From Phlebopus portentosus (Eukaryota; Basidiomycota; Agaricomycetes; Boletales; Boletinellaceae): a stretch of DNA of 64,000 nt. This document shows, one piece after another, positions 49,003 through 60,827 of the stretch (position 1 is its first letter; every line of letters starts with the position of its first letter). The position numbers and the translations under genes are program-made. The notes beneath the pieces were generated by a model. That model was given only the letters and a program-made list of their open reading frames with translations, was not told where the DNA came from and ran no database searches. The stretch lies in NCBI GenBank assembly GCA_037892935.1, contig JAYXKI010000005.1, forward strand, positions 1 to 64,000, given 5' to 3'.

Positions 49003-50881
49003 ATGACTATGCATGGATTTTTATACGAACCATACCTCGAACCTGACGCTCTGGCTAATCTCAAGTGTGTCTCTTCTTACCCTTCTTACCGACCACATTC
49101 ATAGCTTACGTGCCATAGGCTCTATAGATATTCTGCAATCGACAAATCCTTGGTTTACAAATACGGTGAGCTTGCCGGAATAATTGTCAATTCCACATTG
49201 ACTTATGATCACGTTAGTTATAAGACGATGTACGATTTGACGCGCTTTTGCAGTGCCAAATACGTATCTGACTTTATGCAGGGTGTGATTTGGTCATTAA
49301 CTTATTTCCTATGTGGATGGCGCCAAACCTCATAACCCTGCTCGGATTTGGATTCATGATCATTAAGTCAGTTGCCTTCTCTTACGCACATTATCTACTT
49401 TTGGTATAACTTTGTGCAGTGTATTTCTACTGTCTTCATTTCTTCCGACATTGTTCGGTCAAGGACCGTCTTGGATTTACTTGTCTTTTTCCGTCGGTCT
49501 CTTTCTTTATCAAACCTTTGACAGTGAGTAGATCCCCGTATATATTCGTCTCTTTCTTCCTGACCCTTGTCGTAGACATCGATGGGCGACAAGCTCGACG
49601 AACCGGGACTTCTTCTGCACTTGGTAAGTCACACCACATTGCGGTTTCTCCCTCGGCTAATGCCAATTTTTGTCTCCAGGCCACATATTTGATCACACCA
49701 TTGATAGCCTCAATTGTGCTTTGGGAGGTTTGCTACAGGTCGCGTCATTAGGTGTCGGGCCTTCGGTAAAGGGAATATCACTTCTTCTCGTCCCTTGTGC
49801 GGCCATGTGGTTTGTGAGTGATTTAAGAATTCCAAGACGATGTGTATGTCTGATCATTGTGCAGAGTACTTGGGAGGGTAAGAGATCTGACCCGGCTTAT
49901 AAATCAGCACGCTGAATCTCTGCAAGAATATCACACTGGTACACTCTATCTTGGTTACTTCAATGGTCCGACAGAAGGTGTCTTGATCGCATGTACAATT
50001 CATCTCATCTCCGCGGTTTTTGGTAAATGCGCGTCCAAAATTTTTACGAGTCCTCATGCTGATGTCGTGCATAGGTCCGCAAATTTGGCTTCGTCAAATA
50101 ACCTCTACGGAAGTCTTTGGCATTCAGGTTCCCGAGCTCCACCTTTATGATATTGTCATTTATTCGTAAGGTCTCTCGCTCCTCTTTCGACATAAACCTT
50201 ACTTGTTGCAATCAGTGCAATTCTGTCTCTGGCCTTCATTCATATTCCGGAATGGTATGTGATCTAGTCCACTGTTTGACGTCAAGAAGTTGACATTAGG
50301 TACTACCGCTAGCCTCATAAACGTCTACAAGTCGTGTCGAAATGTCAATCAGCCGTTTCTCCCTACTCTAACCCAGCATCTTCCTTTCGTACTCTTCGGC
50401 ACTCTCGCCTGCGCCTGGTCCTTATCTCCGGCATCTCACGTCCTTTCTCATAGTCTTGACTATACTTCACATAAGGGCCGCGCGATTGGCGGGATGGTCG
50501 AGTTCGCGCTCCTTGTTATGTTCGCATTCGGAAAGCTAGGTCCACGAATAATCCTTGCGCGTCTTACCCGGTCCCCATTCCCTTGGCTGAACTTTGGGGC
50601 ATTTGTACCTCTTGCACTTGGTGCTGTCTACGTCAACCTTGGTGGCCTGCTCGATGGGTATGCATCGTGTTCGTTGTGCACACTCCAAGACCCTGACCGA
50701 ACCTTCGTTAAGATTTCAACCCTCTCCTAAAACTGAGCGACTTCTACTCCATACCGCCGTACTTGTTGCAGGCTTTGCATTCATAAACTGGGCCCACATC
50801 GTTATTGAAGGATTCACGAAGACCCTTGGCATCAATTGCTTTACGATTAAAGCAAGACCGTGTGTTGAGAACAAGGCATGA
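49003..50881 (+). CDS. CDP-alcohol phosphotransferase (choline/ethanolamine phosphotransferase, EPT1/CPT1 type)
   Basis: The enzyme joins CDP-choline or CDP-ethanolamine to diacylglycerol, the last step of the Kennedy pathway in the ER membrane. Exon 1 is 49003-49064 and exon 2 is 49119-49165. The splicing between 49166 and about 49285 is unresolved. Downstream the family hallmark is complete: DGRQARRTGTSSALG then HIFDHTID, matching DGxxAR(x8)GxxxDxxxD. Before it come FPMWMAPNLITLLGFGF and SWIYLSFSVGLFLYQTFDNI. After it come further membrane segments (GVLIACTIHLISAVFG, YSAILSLAFIHIPE, IVIEGFTKTLGI) to a stop at 50879. Many short introns break the frame. Choline versus ethanolamine preference cannot be told. 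Confidence 0.88.
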
Positions 50882-51382
50882 ACGGGGAGTCTTCCACCAG
50901 TTAGTTCAATGCATGCTTGTCACTCTAGAGCCTCGCATCTACTGAATTGGATCAAGTACACATATTCTATGTTATTCATTCTTATATGTGGATATACCCT
51001 TCTTGCATAGTTCCCTTTAATTCCGGAGGATAATAGTAATTTGCTTTCTTTATATTTCGGCCATAGGCGCTACGTTCTCAGCAAATCAATTAATCCTATG
51101 ACTTTTTCGTGATATATTTTGTGCGATCCGTATGGATACAACCTCAACCCAAGGTGGTGCTAGCTCTCGTCGTATCCACCGGTGGATAATCCAGTTTCCG
51201 TAAGTGCAGGTCGACACGTGACGCAGTGAGTCGTCCGTCTTTCTAATTTCTTATCAACGCTACATCGTATCGTAGTACTGTAAGGGCCCGTAATTTGTGG
51301 GGTACGTTTTATAACAGGTTTCATTCAGAGTCTTGTAACTCATCCAACATCTATAGCCTCACCCACCGATCGGGCTTCATGC
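50882..51382. other. Intergenic, no supported gene
   Basis: I see the 3' flank of the phosphotransferase gene and the upstream region of the 401-residue protein gene, nothing else. Confidence 0.5.
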
Positions 51383-52588
51383 ATGCCCGATTCCAATAGG
51401 TTGGCGCCCACGCAAAGTATCGGCTGGCGACGCTTCTGGTTCGCGCTCGAGCACGAGATCCAAACGTATCACGATACAAACGCAGGAAACGAGCACATCC
51501 GACCAGGCGAAGTCGCATTCGCCAGCGGCGTCGTCCTTTCTGACTTTCATGAGTATCTGCAACAGAAGGGCTACACACTTACTGAGGACGAGCGTTGGAC
51601 CATCGTCCAGGTGTACAAACGCGATCATGCCAAGAAGGGCAAGCCAGTTATAATCCTCAAACGTCTCGGAAAAGGAATGTATCTGGCATGTAGGACGTCA
51701 AGCTGGGGAGGAAAATTCGAAGTCGCCAATTTGCTCAGTACCGTTCAGAAATACTTCGCTTTCTCGTATTCTTTATTCATGGATAAATGGCCTCCCGGTG
51801 TAAAGCATCTCAGGATGTCACCCCCAATGTTGAAGAGTGGTGCTGTCATGGCTATTCCTCTAGCTCGCAACGATGTCAAGCCTATTCGCTGGATCCGACG
51901 CACCTTCCTAGGTATTGGGCAGCTAGAAAGACTTGAAGCTCTAATTGAGAAGCGAGAAGATGTACGCCAACTAGTCTCTTATCCTCCTCTTGAACACCTT
52001 GATAAACCATTTCACAAATACAAGGAATTCCATTCAGTCGCAGATAGGCTACGTGAGTCGGAGGCGCGAATACAGAAACTCAAGCTCTTGCCATTCCACA
52101 AATGGCCGCGCGAATTGCGCGAGGGGTTTCGAAAATCCGCAGATGTGCCGGAAGCCGATTCGACTCTCTCAGAGAAGGAAATACCAGATCATCTTCGCAT
52201 CGTGAGCTCCAGGTTCTCCCTACCCCGCCAACCGGAGGATGTGTTGATCAAGTACCGCGACAAGAATCCACCTCGGCTACCCGTTCCACAGTCAATGATT
52301 CTGCTAAGTCCCTGGTACGAGCGAACGCATAACGAGCTCGTAGACTGCGACATTTTCATGGACCCGGCTTGGAGAGCTTATGACATGGATCGTGCCAAGA
52401 CGATGAAATATTATGCTCCTCGCGTGGTTGTCGGTCAGAACTCTGGTCCTCCGGTCTGGGGATCGAGGAGACCGTTCAAGAGACAGCAGAGGCGCCCATC
52501 TCAGCCTCATGCACGGACACTTTGCTCCGTTGTCCAGCTGTGCAGGATAACTAATAGGCTACACTTTTCTCCGATCCCGTTCGGATGA
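51383..52588 (+). CDS. Conserved-looking protein of unknown function, 401 residues
   Basis: One uninterrupted frame of 401 codons is unusual in this intron-rich window and stands well above the background. I do not recognise the family. The N-terminal half is mixed alpha/beta in character (WRRFWFALEHEIQTY, LSDFHEYLQQKGYTLTEDE, WGGKFEVANLLSTVQKYFAF). The C-terminal half is charged and basic with Pro and Arg (RLRESEARIQKLKLLP, GSRRPFKRQQRRP). No signal peptide or membrane segment is seen. The last 25 residues look less gene-like, so an unseen 3' intron could replace them. Confidence 0.6.
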   Translation: MPDSNRLAPTQSIGWRRFWFALEHEIQTYHDTNAGNEHIRPGEVAFASGVVLSDFHEYLQQKGYTLTEDERWTIVQVYKRDHAKKGKPVIILKRLGKGMYLACRTSSWGGKFEVANLLSTVQKYFAFSYSLFMDKWPPGVKHLRMSPPMLKSGAVMAIPLARNDVKPIRWIRRTFLGIGQLERLEALIEKREDVRQLVSYPPLEHLDKPFHKYKEFHSVADRLRESEARIQKLKLLPFHKWPRELREGFRKSADVPEADSTLSEKEIPDHLRIVSSRFSLPRQPEDVLIKYRDKNPPRLPVPQSMILLSPWYERTHNELVDCDIFMDPAWRAYDMDRAKTMKYYAPRVVVGQNSGPPVWGSRRPFKRQQRRPSQPHARTLCSVVQLCRITNRLHFSPIPFG

Positions 52589-54052
52589 CAATAGACGACC
52601 TCTTGAGATGCCTCGTGGTGACTGTACGCCGCCTGCGTCCCTCCAGGACTAAGGACGATTTTTAGTGGATGAAGCAGCGGAGTGAGGAGTACGATAATCC
52701 GTCCATTCAAGAAGATTCGCTGATCGCAACTTCCGTGTCAGTGGCGCCCTTCGATGACTATCTCCCCCCCCCCACGTTCTTTTAATCCTACGCGAGGTTC
52801 GCTACTGACAAACTCATTGTATACCCGGAGTTTTGTATTCGTAATTTCTAGGCATTATCCACTTATAGGTAAAACTGGATATAGAACTGAGGGCTGTGTA
52901 TGTTATCAGACATTTGTCTAAATTTATTTTTATTGACAGAGACAGCAAGCGTGTGCCTCGGCTGGTTCTGACGTTGACGCCGTACGCCGTACGCCGCTCT
53001 TAAGTCGATGAAGTACACGGCGTCGCAGCGTTATTTGTCTGCGGCGCAAGTAAACTTGAACCTACCTATTTTGTTTTTTTCTTGAACGGATTCTCCAATG
53101 AAACGGACCGATTGGAAGGAGACAAAGGGATTTCGCCAAACCGAGATATTAGGATTGCTGTGCCTATCATTAATCAGATCCAAGAAAGAGCTTAAATTTC
53201 CAGTAAAGCTGTGGCAGAGCGAGAAGTCCATTTAGATGCGTTGATATAGTTGTGCGTCTCCCATTATGTAATCTACATCACGACACGTCCCCTAGGCCAG
53301 TCGGAATCCTCCTTTGCCAGCTACCAACCATGTTCAAAGGTAGGTCAATCCCCATGCAAGATGCAATTCTCCAAGCGAGTATATCGCAGACTCCGTTAGT
53401 TATTATACCGTTCCTGTTCCATGACCATGAACTTATCGATGTGATTCCTATCTTCGGTGATATATCGAATGATGCGGTGGGTTGAAATGGCTCCGTTCAG
53501 TGCGTTCTTTCAATTCAGCTCTCAATAACATGTGCTACGCCACAACATGCGCTCGAGTCCTATTCGGAGACAGACAACTGCATGCATTACAGACGCCGTG
53601 AGTGCGGAACCTTACCTGATTTTCTCTATACCGCTCACTGTCGACATTTCGATCAACCCGTTTCAGCGTCCAGTCTGGTTCACGATAGCATGGCCTGAGT
53701 CGGCACGCGGGAGACCAATGTCAAATGTATTGCTCTGAAACTCGGGAAAGATAAGCGGCACTGTTCAATGTTTTCGCGCATGCGCCAATGTCAGATATTG
53801 CTATGGTTTCGCGAGAGTCCGACGTCGGAGCATTGACGACTTTCCTATACTCCGATCGATCGACTGGAGAGCACTAAAGCCGCTTCCAAAAATAAATATT
53901 CCGGACAATGGTTCGAGAGGCACGCATTCAATGCAAGAAGTCGACCAGATAAAAACATTTAAAAGGCGGTTTAGCGGCGCCCCCTTTTCACAGACGGATT
54001 CCCCCTCCTCGTTATCTTTTCACTTTACTTTCGTCTGATATACCGTTGGCCC
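52589..54052. other. Intergenic, no supported gene
   Basis: Small frames at 53031-53738 lack family features. The 3' part is the P450 promoter and includes an AT-rich TTTAAAAG near 53957. Confidence 0.45.
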
Positions 54053-56336
54053 ATGGGTTCTCTATTCTCAACCTTAGGCTCCTTGGACTTACTCTATGCG
54101 CTGTTAGTCACGGTCCTGATCTATTTTGCACTGGCTTCCTTCTATCACCTTTTCATCTCTCCTCTGCGCTCCGTTCCGGGACCGTGGTATGCAGTAGTGT
54201 CCGATTTCTGGCTGACGATCCATATGCTTCGCCTGCGTCGTTGTCGAGCTATTGACGACCTTCTGCGTAAATACGGGCCAATAGTCAGAGTCGCGCCGAA
54301 TAAAGTCATTTTCCTCGACTCGGCGACGATGAAAGTTGTCTATGGGGTCAGCAGTAAACTAGACAAGAGCAAATTTTACAAATGTCTCACGACGTACGTT
54401 CCAATTTGTTCGATACGAAGTTTTTACTGATTATCATGATTCATAGTAATGGGAATGATCATGCGTAAGTAGCAATAAGGATTCCTTCCTCTTTCCTTTA
54501 CTGAGTTGTTCTAAGTATGACGACACTCGACCATTCTTCGCATCTCTTGCGGAAGCGTGGATATGCTCCTCATTATAATCCGGCGAACCTAGCGCTCTTC
54601 CAACCGGAGATCCACAGTTTCACCCGCGGACTCGTTGACGTAAGCCTCATCGATTTTCCCTCCCGCGAAATACGGTCTAAATATCATTGCCATTCGAAGT
54701 TGCTATCGGCCGCAGCAAGTAGCTCTCCGATGGCCATCGATACATTGCTTCTCTTTCGTCACTACTTCATTGATGTCAACTGCATGCACCTCTTTGATTA
54801 TAGTGCTGGTTCATTAAATGCGTGGTCTCGGAATATTCTGCAAGGAGGTCCACCTGATGAGCTCAGCCGAGCAATCAGCGACTTCCCGAAGCAAGGGCTT
54901 TTGGTATGTTCCCGATTTGTTGCTGTGTTCGGGAAGTTATAAACGAAGATTAGAGAGACGCTCTCCCACACTGGTTATGGAATCAGCTTCGGAAAATCCC
55001 GATCCGGAGGTGGCAACTTTTCTGCGATTCCGACGCTCTTTTAGGCCGTGTTAGTCCTTCATTCTTTTTCCGTGAAGAGATCGAAGCTAAGTCTATACAA
55101 GTTTACGTTCCAGCGCCTTCGTGACGCGAGGTCGATGATGCGTCTCGAGAAGATGCGGTCTGGAAACGAACACTATGATGAAGACTTGAGGAAGCCTCTC
55201 ATAGCGCGGCTCCAAGATCATAAGTATAACTTTCAGGGTTCGCTGCGGATGAATATGCCAGACGAAGATATTGTATCAGAATGCACGGCGCACCTGTATG
55301 TATTCGTCATTAATCCCGGACACTTCGACTTACCTCACTTTGAATAGTATCGCTGGAACAGATACAACGTCCACTACACTTTCTTATCTTCTTTGGGAAC
55401 TTAGTCGCCGTCCAGACATCATGGCACACCTCCAGGCAGAACTTGACGAGTGCATGCCTGATCCAAAATCTATGCTTGATATTCAGGAGCTGCAAAAGCT
55501 GCCTTATCTCACTGCACTGATAAAAGAAGGTCCGTTTACACGAGACTCCGACGAGTATCTGATCATAGACGAAATTCAATCTCTTTGTAGGCCTTCGAGT
55601 CTATTCGGCTGCACCTAGTCCTCTGGAACGTGTCGCCCCGGCAAATCGCGATGCTGAAATTTCACTGCTCGGATATTCCATTCCTCCTGGAACCATCATT
55701 GCATCTCAAGCATTCTCATCTCACCGCCGCGAGGATGTCTTCTTTTGCCCAAACTTGTTCCTTCCCGACCGGTGGTTGTTACAGGACCTCTCGGCATCTC
55801 CAGCGTCCAGGTCCTATGGGGGATCAACTCCCGCGGAGTCACGTACACCCGAGGATGAATCTCCACCTCTCAGTCCATCATCTTCAGTAGTACTTTCAGA
55901 GACAGAAAAGGATCTCCGGTTGCTAGGCCCAATGGAAGAACCCGTGTATCGCAAGTCGAAATGGCAAAGCATATGTTCCCATTTGGCCACGGGCCACGCG
56001 TTTGCGGAGGACAAAATCTTGCGCAAATTATGCTCCGCGTCGTCCTGTCCGCGATCGCGCGAAATTTCGACATCATCGCTCCTCTGGAGACGAATGAGAA
56101 GAGCATGGCGATGCGTGATATCTTTGTACGTCTCGTTCTAACGATCATCTCCGTTCACGTCCAACTTCATTTCAAATTCCACGTCCTTCTCTTTTTCTTG
56201 CTGTTCTTCCTCCCCGTGATCATCTGCTCGTACGAGTGGTGTTACTGATTCACATCTTTTGGTCTTGATGTCTCAATAGGTCGCGTTCCCGGCTGCTCTA
56301 GAATGCAAGCTGATCTTCGTTCCTCGCTCACAATAG
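54053..56336 (+). CDS. Cytochrome P450 monooxygenase, with an apparent frameshift near the heme loop
   Basis: This is an ER-anchored heme monooxygenase, substrate unknown. A membrane anchor opens it (LYALLVTVLIYFALASF), then the PGPWY hinge. Exons that join in phase are 54053-54393, 54447-54464 (18 nt), 54516-54639, 54700-54903, 54954-55049, 55114-55295, 55348-55529 and 55591 onward, with the last exon 56280-56336. The I-helix reads IAGTDTTSTTLSYLLWELSR. The K-helix ExxR region falls at the 55529/55591 junction (IKEGLRVYSAAPS). FLPDRW is followed by a Ser/Pro-rich insert of about 50 residues. The heme motif is FPFGHGPRVCGG, but it lies one base out of frame with the upstream part at about 55959-55961. 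Either a 170-nt intron (about 55779-55927) removes the insert, or one base is missing there. Confidence 0.82.
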
Positions 56337-57188
56337 ATTGTAATAAACAACGATGACCATTTAAGGATAATTCATTGCCACTGATATCAGAGCGGATTGT
56401 ATCAAACGATCGAGCTTCTAGTATCCATCTGTTTTACTTCGAGATTCTCTTGCATATCATCACGAAATGCTCGGGTCGGCGAATGCACTTTAGCATTCTT
56501 CACGTAGTGACTTCTTTGACCTCTATCATTTTCCCTCGATCTTGGCAAAGCAATGATTACTTGTGTAACAACAGTAGCTCAATTCAACAATTACTTATCC
56601 GACAGTTCGTCGGAGTTTATGTCCTGATCATCAATCGAAGGAATAGTGTCGATTTGACAGCCGCTAACAACCTTACTGGCTATTCTGAAGTCTTACGAGA
56701 TCTACAATATTTGTGAACCCAATCCTCGAGATACATGTATCTGGAATTAATTATATTCAAAATTAGGCTAGACAATACGATACTAATAAACACAAATGGT
56801 TGGCGTCGAAACGAAATTATTCGTAAATTCCACTACTACATTCCACTAGTCTACATGTACGTACTACTATTTTCGCGAGATATAGATATAAAAAGAGTGA
56901 GCCATAAAAAGAAATAAATACAAATGAATAAATATGTGAGTGGAATCGTTGTTTCCGGAACAGAGAGGAGATGAGGGATAAAGATAACGAATCAGATGAA
57001 TGCGAATGAGAAGATTGCGAGTGTGAGAGATAAGGTTGCGAATCAGAATAGCAAGGCCGAGAGAAGAAGATGTGAACAAAACAAATTTTTAAAACCGATA
57101 ATGGATTGTCAGAGGCAGATCCTTACTCCGAGAACCCTGAGCGCCAGCGCCGACATCCAACGAGACGTATGCTTGAGCCAAGGCACGT
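56337..57188. other. Intergenic, partly low-complexity
   Basis: The stretch is AT-rich with no supported gene. A purine-rich low-complexity patch with repeated GAATGCGAATGAGA-like words lies at about 56955-57055. Confidence 0.5.
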
Positions 57189-58424
57189 TTATAACGTGTT
57201 GATTCTCTTGGGGCAGTGGTAGCGATGGAGTAAAGGACACCTTTCGTTGGTCGACATTCCTGCGCAGTCCACATCGTGCCTAGAGCTGTCCAGTTTGGCT
57301 TCACGATAAAGCAGGAGCAGCGATGTCGCAGCGCCTGGGCTCAGCAAGAGCGAGCCAGCAAACAGCCCGGCCGCCATCCTGATAACCCATCTGCACGTAT
57401 CGAAAGGCGTGTGCAACGGGTTCCGGCGCATTGCAAGGTCCCAGATGAGCGCGGTCCATAGGGCGGAAAATACGATAATGACGTCGAATTGCACAAAGTG
57501 AACTACTCCGGACTCGGCGGTCGTTTCAGCGGGGCTCGGGATGCGAAGGCCTGTTGCAGGTACGAAGAACTTATACAGGAACTGCCCGAGCCCGAATAGT
57601 TTATCGATAAAGACAACGTTCGTGGGCGCAGCGTACGAAGCCGCCCTAAGGCCGGGAATGAGGACAAGATGGACATGCGCGATAAATGCTCCGATGAAAC
57701 CCGAAAGATATAAAAGTTGAACCGGGATGCTTCCTAAGTACGAACCGGACGTAGTGCGGGCTCTAGAAAATCGTTTACGGATGTAAAAATAGCTCTGTTG
57801 CGCGACAGACATGAGAATCGGGAACCCGACCCAGAGCGGGGCCTTATGCAACGCTGGGAGTCCAGGAATAAGCATGACAAGCGCGGGAATTGTGTGTCCG
57901 ATCCACCAGCCTGCAAGAGCGCTCTCTGCTTTGAATTGCTCAATTCCGTTGCCCACTGCACGTACTTCGGACTGCATGAACAGGGCTAGCCAGAGTGGTA
58001 TAATCCAGCCTCCGCTGAGTCGTTGGTACAAAATGCCCCAGATCATGGGATGGGCGAGCAACATAACTGCACGGCTGCGCTTGTGGTGCGACCCATCGAC
58101 ACCAATCCGATGGGCCTCAAGAAAAGGTACTTGAATCGCGCACCCAAAGGACCAGACAAAGTGTGTGACGGTCGGGTATGCAGTGGATGAAGTATCACCG
58201 AACGCAGCGACGAAGAACGAGATGAGCGGAGTGAGGATCTTGTCAAGCAGAGGCAGAGTGTGGTTTGTTAACGAGAGTGGGACGTTGGACGCCCTATGAA
58301 CTTCGAGAAAACGGTCCGGTGCGTGCGAGAGTTGCATCTGCACCACGATGAAGTAGAAGCCGCATAACGAGTAGAACGTGAAGATGGTCGTAGTGAGCAC
58401 TTTTGAAGGAAGAAGTCGAAACAT
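57189..58424 (-). CDS. Polytopic integral membrane protein of unknown function
   Basis: A single uninterrupted 411-codon frame starts at an ATG at 58424. It has about seven to eight hydrophobic segments, for example TIFTFYSLCGFYFIVV, KILTPLISFFVAAFG, IPALVMLIPGLPAL, FIGAFIAHVHLVLIPG and AAGLFAGSLLLSPGA. I do not recognise a named family from memory. Its size and the conserved-looking loops (HFVWSFGCAIQVPF, LEAHRIGVDG) recall membrane proteins found in fungal biosynthetic clusters, including the MacJ/AscI type of membrane terpene cyclase. That resemblance is weak and untested. The last 40 residues are cysteine- and basic-rich and may follow an unseen intron. Confidence 0.65.
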   Translation of the reverse strand: MFRLLPSKVLTTTIFTFYSLCGFYFIVVQMQLSHAPDRFLEVHRASNVPLSLTNHTLPLLDKILTPLISFFVAAFGDTSSTAYPTVTHFVWSFGCAIQVPFLEAHRIGVDGSHHKRSRAVMLLAHPMIWGILYQRLSGGWIIPLWLALFMQSEVRAVGNGIEQFKAESALAGWWIGHTIPALVMLIPGLPALHKAPLWVGFPILMSVAQQSYFYIRKRFSRARTTSGSYLGSIPVQLLYLSGFIGAFIAHVHLVLIPGLRAASYAAPTNVVFIDKLFGLGQFLYKFFVPATGLRIPSPAETTAESGVVHFVQFDVIIVFSALWTALIWDLAMRRNPLHTPFDTCRWVIRMAAGLFAGSLLLSPGAATSLLLLYREAKLDSSRHDVDCAGMSTNERCPLLHRYHCPKRINTL

Positions 58425-60600
58425 GGTAGAGTGTGGAGAGTGATGGGGGTATAAGCGACGAGGATTGGCAGATGCTGCAGTGGTTTGGCAGGTCGCATTT
58501 TTATATGCCTTCTGTGAATCAGGCAGCTGAAACGAAAGGAAAACGTACTGATGCGTAGCACAGCCGGATATAGCGCGTCGCCGAATCAAATGCAAGCCGA
58601 AACATCATTTGATCTGATCTTGATTAAGAACTCCCGTCTTGATCCGTTCGGGTCAAATCATATTAGAACTATGCCTCCTCAACGTAGCCAAGCGACAGAG
58701 AATCGCTGCCATAGTTAGGCAAAGATATCAGTCTGTCAGCGGGCAACGGTTGACGTGCAATGGCAAGATACGATTGCATGAACGAAGGACGTACTTTGCA
58801 TTAGAAACGATCAACCATCTTTTTGGCAATGGACTCTAGAGCGGATCACTGGAGCGCAAGAAAACGCCGCTGGGTTAAGTCACAGGCCGCTTCCGATCAA
58901 AATGAGGAATAAGAAGGCTTGTTCCAGTGCAATTGTTACCGAGCTTGCACATGGTGCATACGGACGGGCGCGATCCTGCTTCAGTCGCACAAGAATGATA
59001 TTCTAGGAGAACGAGTGTCCGCAGAGGTAACATATCATATTGGTGGAAATGGTCGAGTCAGACCAGAGCGTGTCAATGGTCAGAAGATGATATACAAACG
59101 ATATACTTAAAAGTAAAGCTGTCCTGGAGGTGTATAAACTCCATCGGAATACGCGAATGACTCACCGCCCCGCAAGAGCGCCCAATACACAGTACGAAAT
59201 CAGTGTTTTACCATTCTTTATTTCGTTAAAGTAGGTAGTCAGCACTCGGCTCCCTGGACGGCGAAATATCCTCTTTAAGCAGGAGCCTTCGGGGACAACA
59301 ACGCCGCACCGCGGTGGAAGTTTTATTGAAACATTGTTGGAAGAATACGAATCGGGACGGAATTCTTCCCCTCCTCTGGCAGAACGAGCTCGAGCAGCGG
59401 AAACAGGTTTCGCCCATTCACCGAAGTCCGCTGTAAATGCCGACCATTACCGACGGGGGAACGGGTGGGGTGATAGACTTTTTGGGATATTGGCTGGGAG
59501 AAAAATCCGTTCCTGTCGCATGTTCAGCAGCGGCACAAGCCAATAGAGTTCTTTTGCTATCAGCCCCTCGCTTGAAAATCAAACGGTGCTATGGCTTTCC
59601 AGAGCGGGGGAATTCGGAGGTTCAGGCGGTCAAAATCAAGTGGCATTGACAACAAAAGAACTGTAATCGCTGCTAGATGAGAATAGGTTTCCAGAGAACT
59701 GGAGAAAGTGACGCGCACGTAGACATAGCAACGAGTATGAACAAGAGCGCTCAGTTCTGCTATGCAAAAGCAGTCATTTTCTGCCCAAATCAATGGGCAG
59801 CGAATAGAGATGGCATCTAGCTGCATGGAGAACGGCGGGATGGTGGGTAGTAGTGGATAGGCCAAATATCGCGACGATCACGATCACTCAGTTCATTACA
59901 AGGTTCACGCGGAGTTCGACAACCATCTCTAATGCCGGGATGCCGTGTATGGCATGACTCGGTCGGAATTGTCCGCTCGCTGAACAAGAGATCTTGATCA
60001 TGATGCCTAGGCCTCTGGATTTTTGCCGCATCAAAATAACTATCGTGAAGGCTTTGATTTTGATGTCCAGAAGATGGCATGATAGTGGAGACGCCGAATT
60101 GTGCCATGGACTCAACTAGTCCAGTGCATTACGCATAACATGAGGTGACTCGGGGCTGGTCGTGTGCCTCGCACCAAAGGTACAACGATGTGAATGGCCA
60201 TTCACATATACTGAGTAGAGATCTCAAGTCAAGAAAAGACCAGAAATTACTCAGAGTCATCTGTTCATTACATAACTGCCGTGCAGATTCGCTGAAACGC
60301 CGAGAGTGTAGCATAAGTCGGCCTTAAATTCCTACATTTGGTGCGGAGGCAATATGGTAGCTTGTGGAGAGAAGAAACGAAGCAGCCGAGTTCCATTCAG
60401 ACGTAAATGTGTATTCGATAAACTTGTCTACTAACCTCAGAAGCCTTATTTCGTTTTGAACTATCGGAAAGGTACATTACCGTTTGGGCTATCTTGATAA
60501 CAATGAATAATACGATTATCGTGTCTAGCATTTCCGCGAAGTTTCGAAAACAACGATTTGCAAATAGTACGTCGTCTTTCATAAGTAGATTAAAGCAAGG
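58425..60600. other. Gene-free 2.2-kb stretch
   Basis: No frame longer than 101 codons occurs, and none has family features. A minus-strand frame at 59817-60107 is His/Arg-rich but unrecognised. Confidence 0.45.
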
Positions 60601-60610
60601 TAATGACTTC

Positions 60611-60681
60611 CGATTGGTCTAAATTTTTTTTTTTTTGTCATGTGCGGCCACGTGACGGAATAATAGGCGCGATCCAATTGG
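60611..60681 (+). promoter_or_regulatory. Ferrochelatase promoter elements: CCAAT boxes and CACGTG
   Basis: Upstream of the ferrochelatase ATG at 60828 are ATTGG (about 60613), a T-run at 60624-60636, CACGTG (60649-60654) and the palindrome CCAATTGG (60674-60681). CCAAT boxes bind the HAP/CBC complex, which controls heme genes in fungi. CACGTG is the core of bHLH sites. Function here is inferred. Confidence 0.5.
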
Positions 60682-60827
60682 ACCACGCCGCCTCGTCGCG
60701 TTCTTCGTTCCCGCCGTCGTGTAACTCAATGGCAAACCCTCGTCTCAGTCAGCTCCCATAAGACACCCAAGGATACGTCGCACAGAACAGAGTCGTTTTC
60801 AGTCCTCGACGACGTGCAAAACCAATT

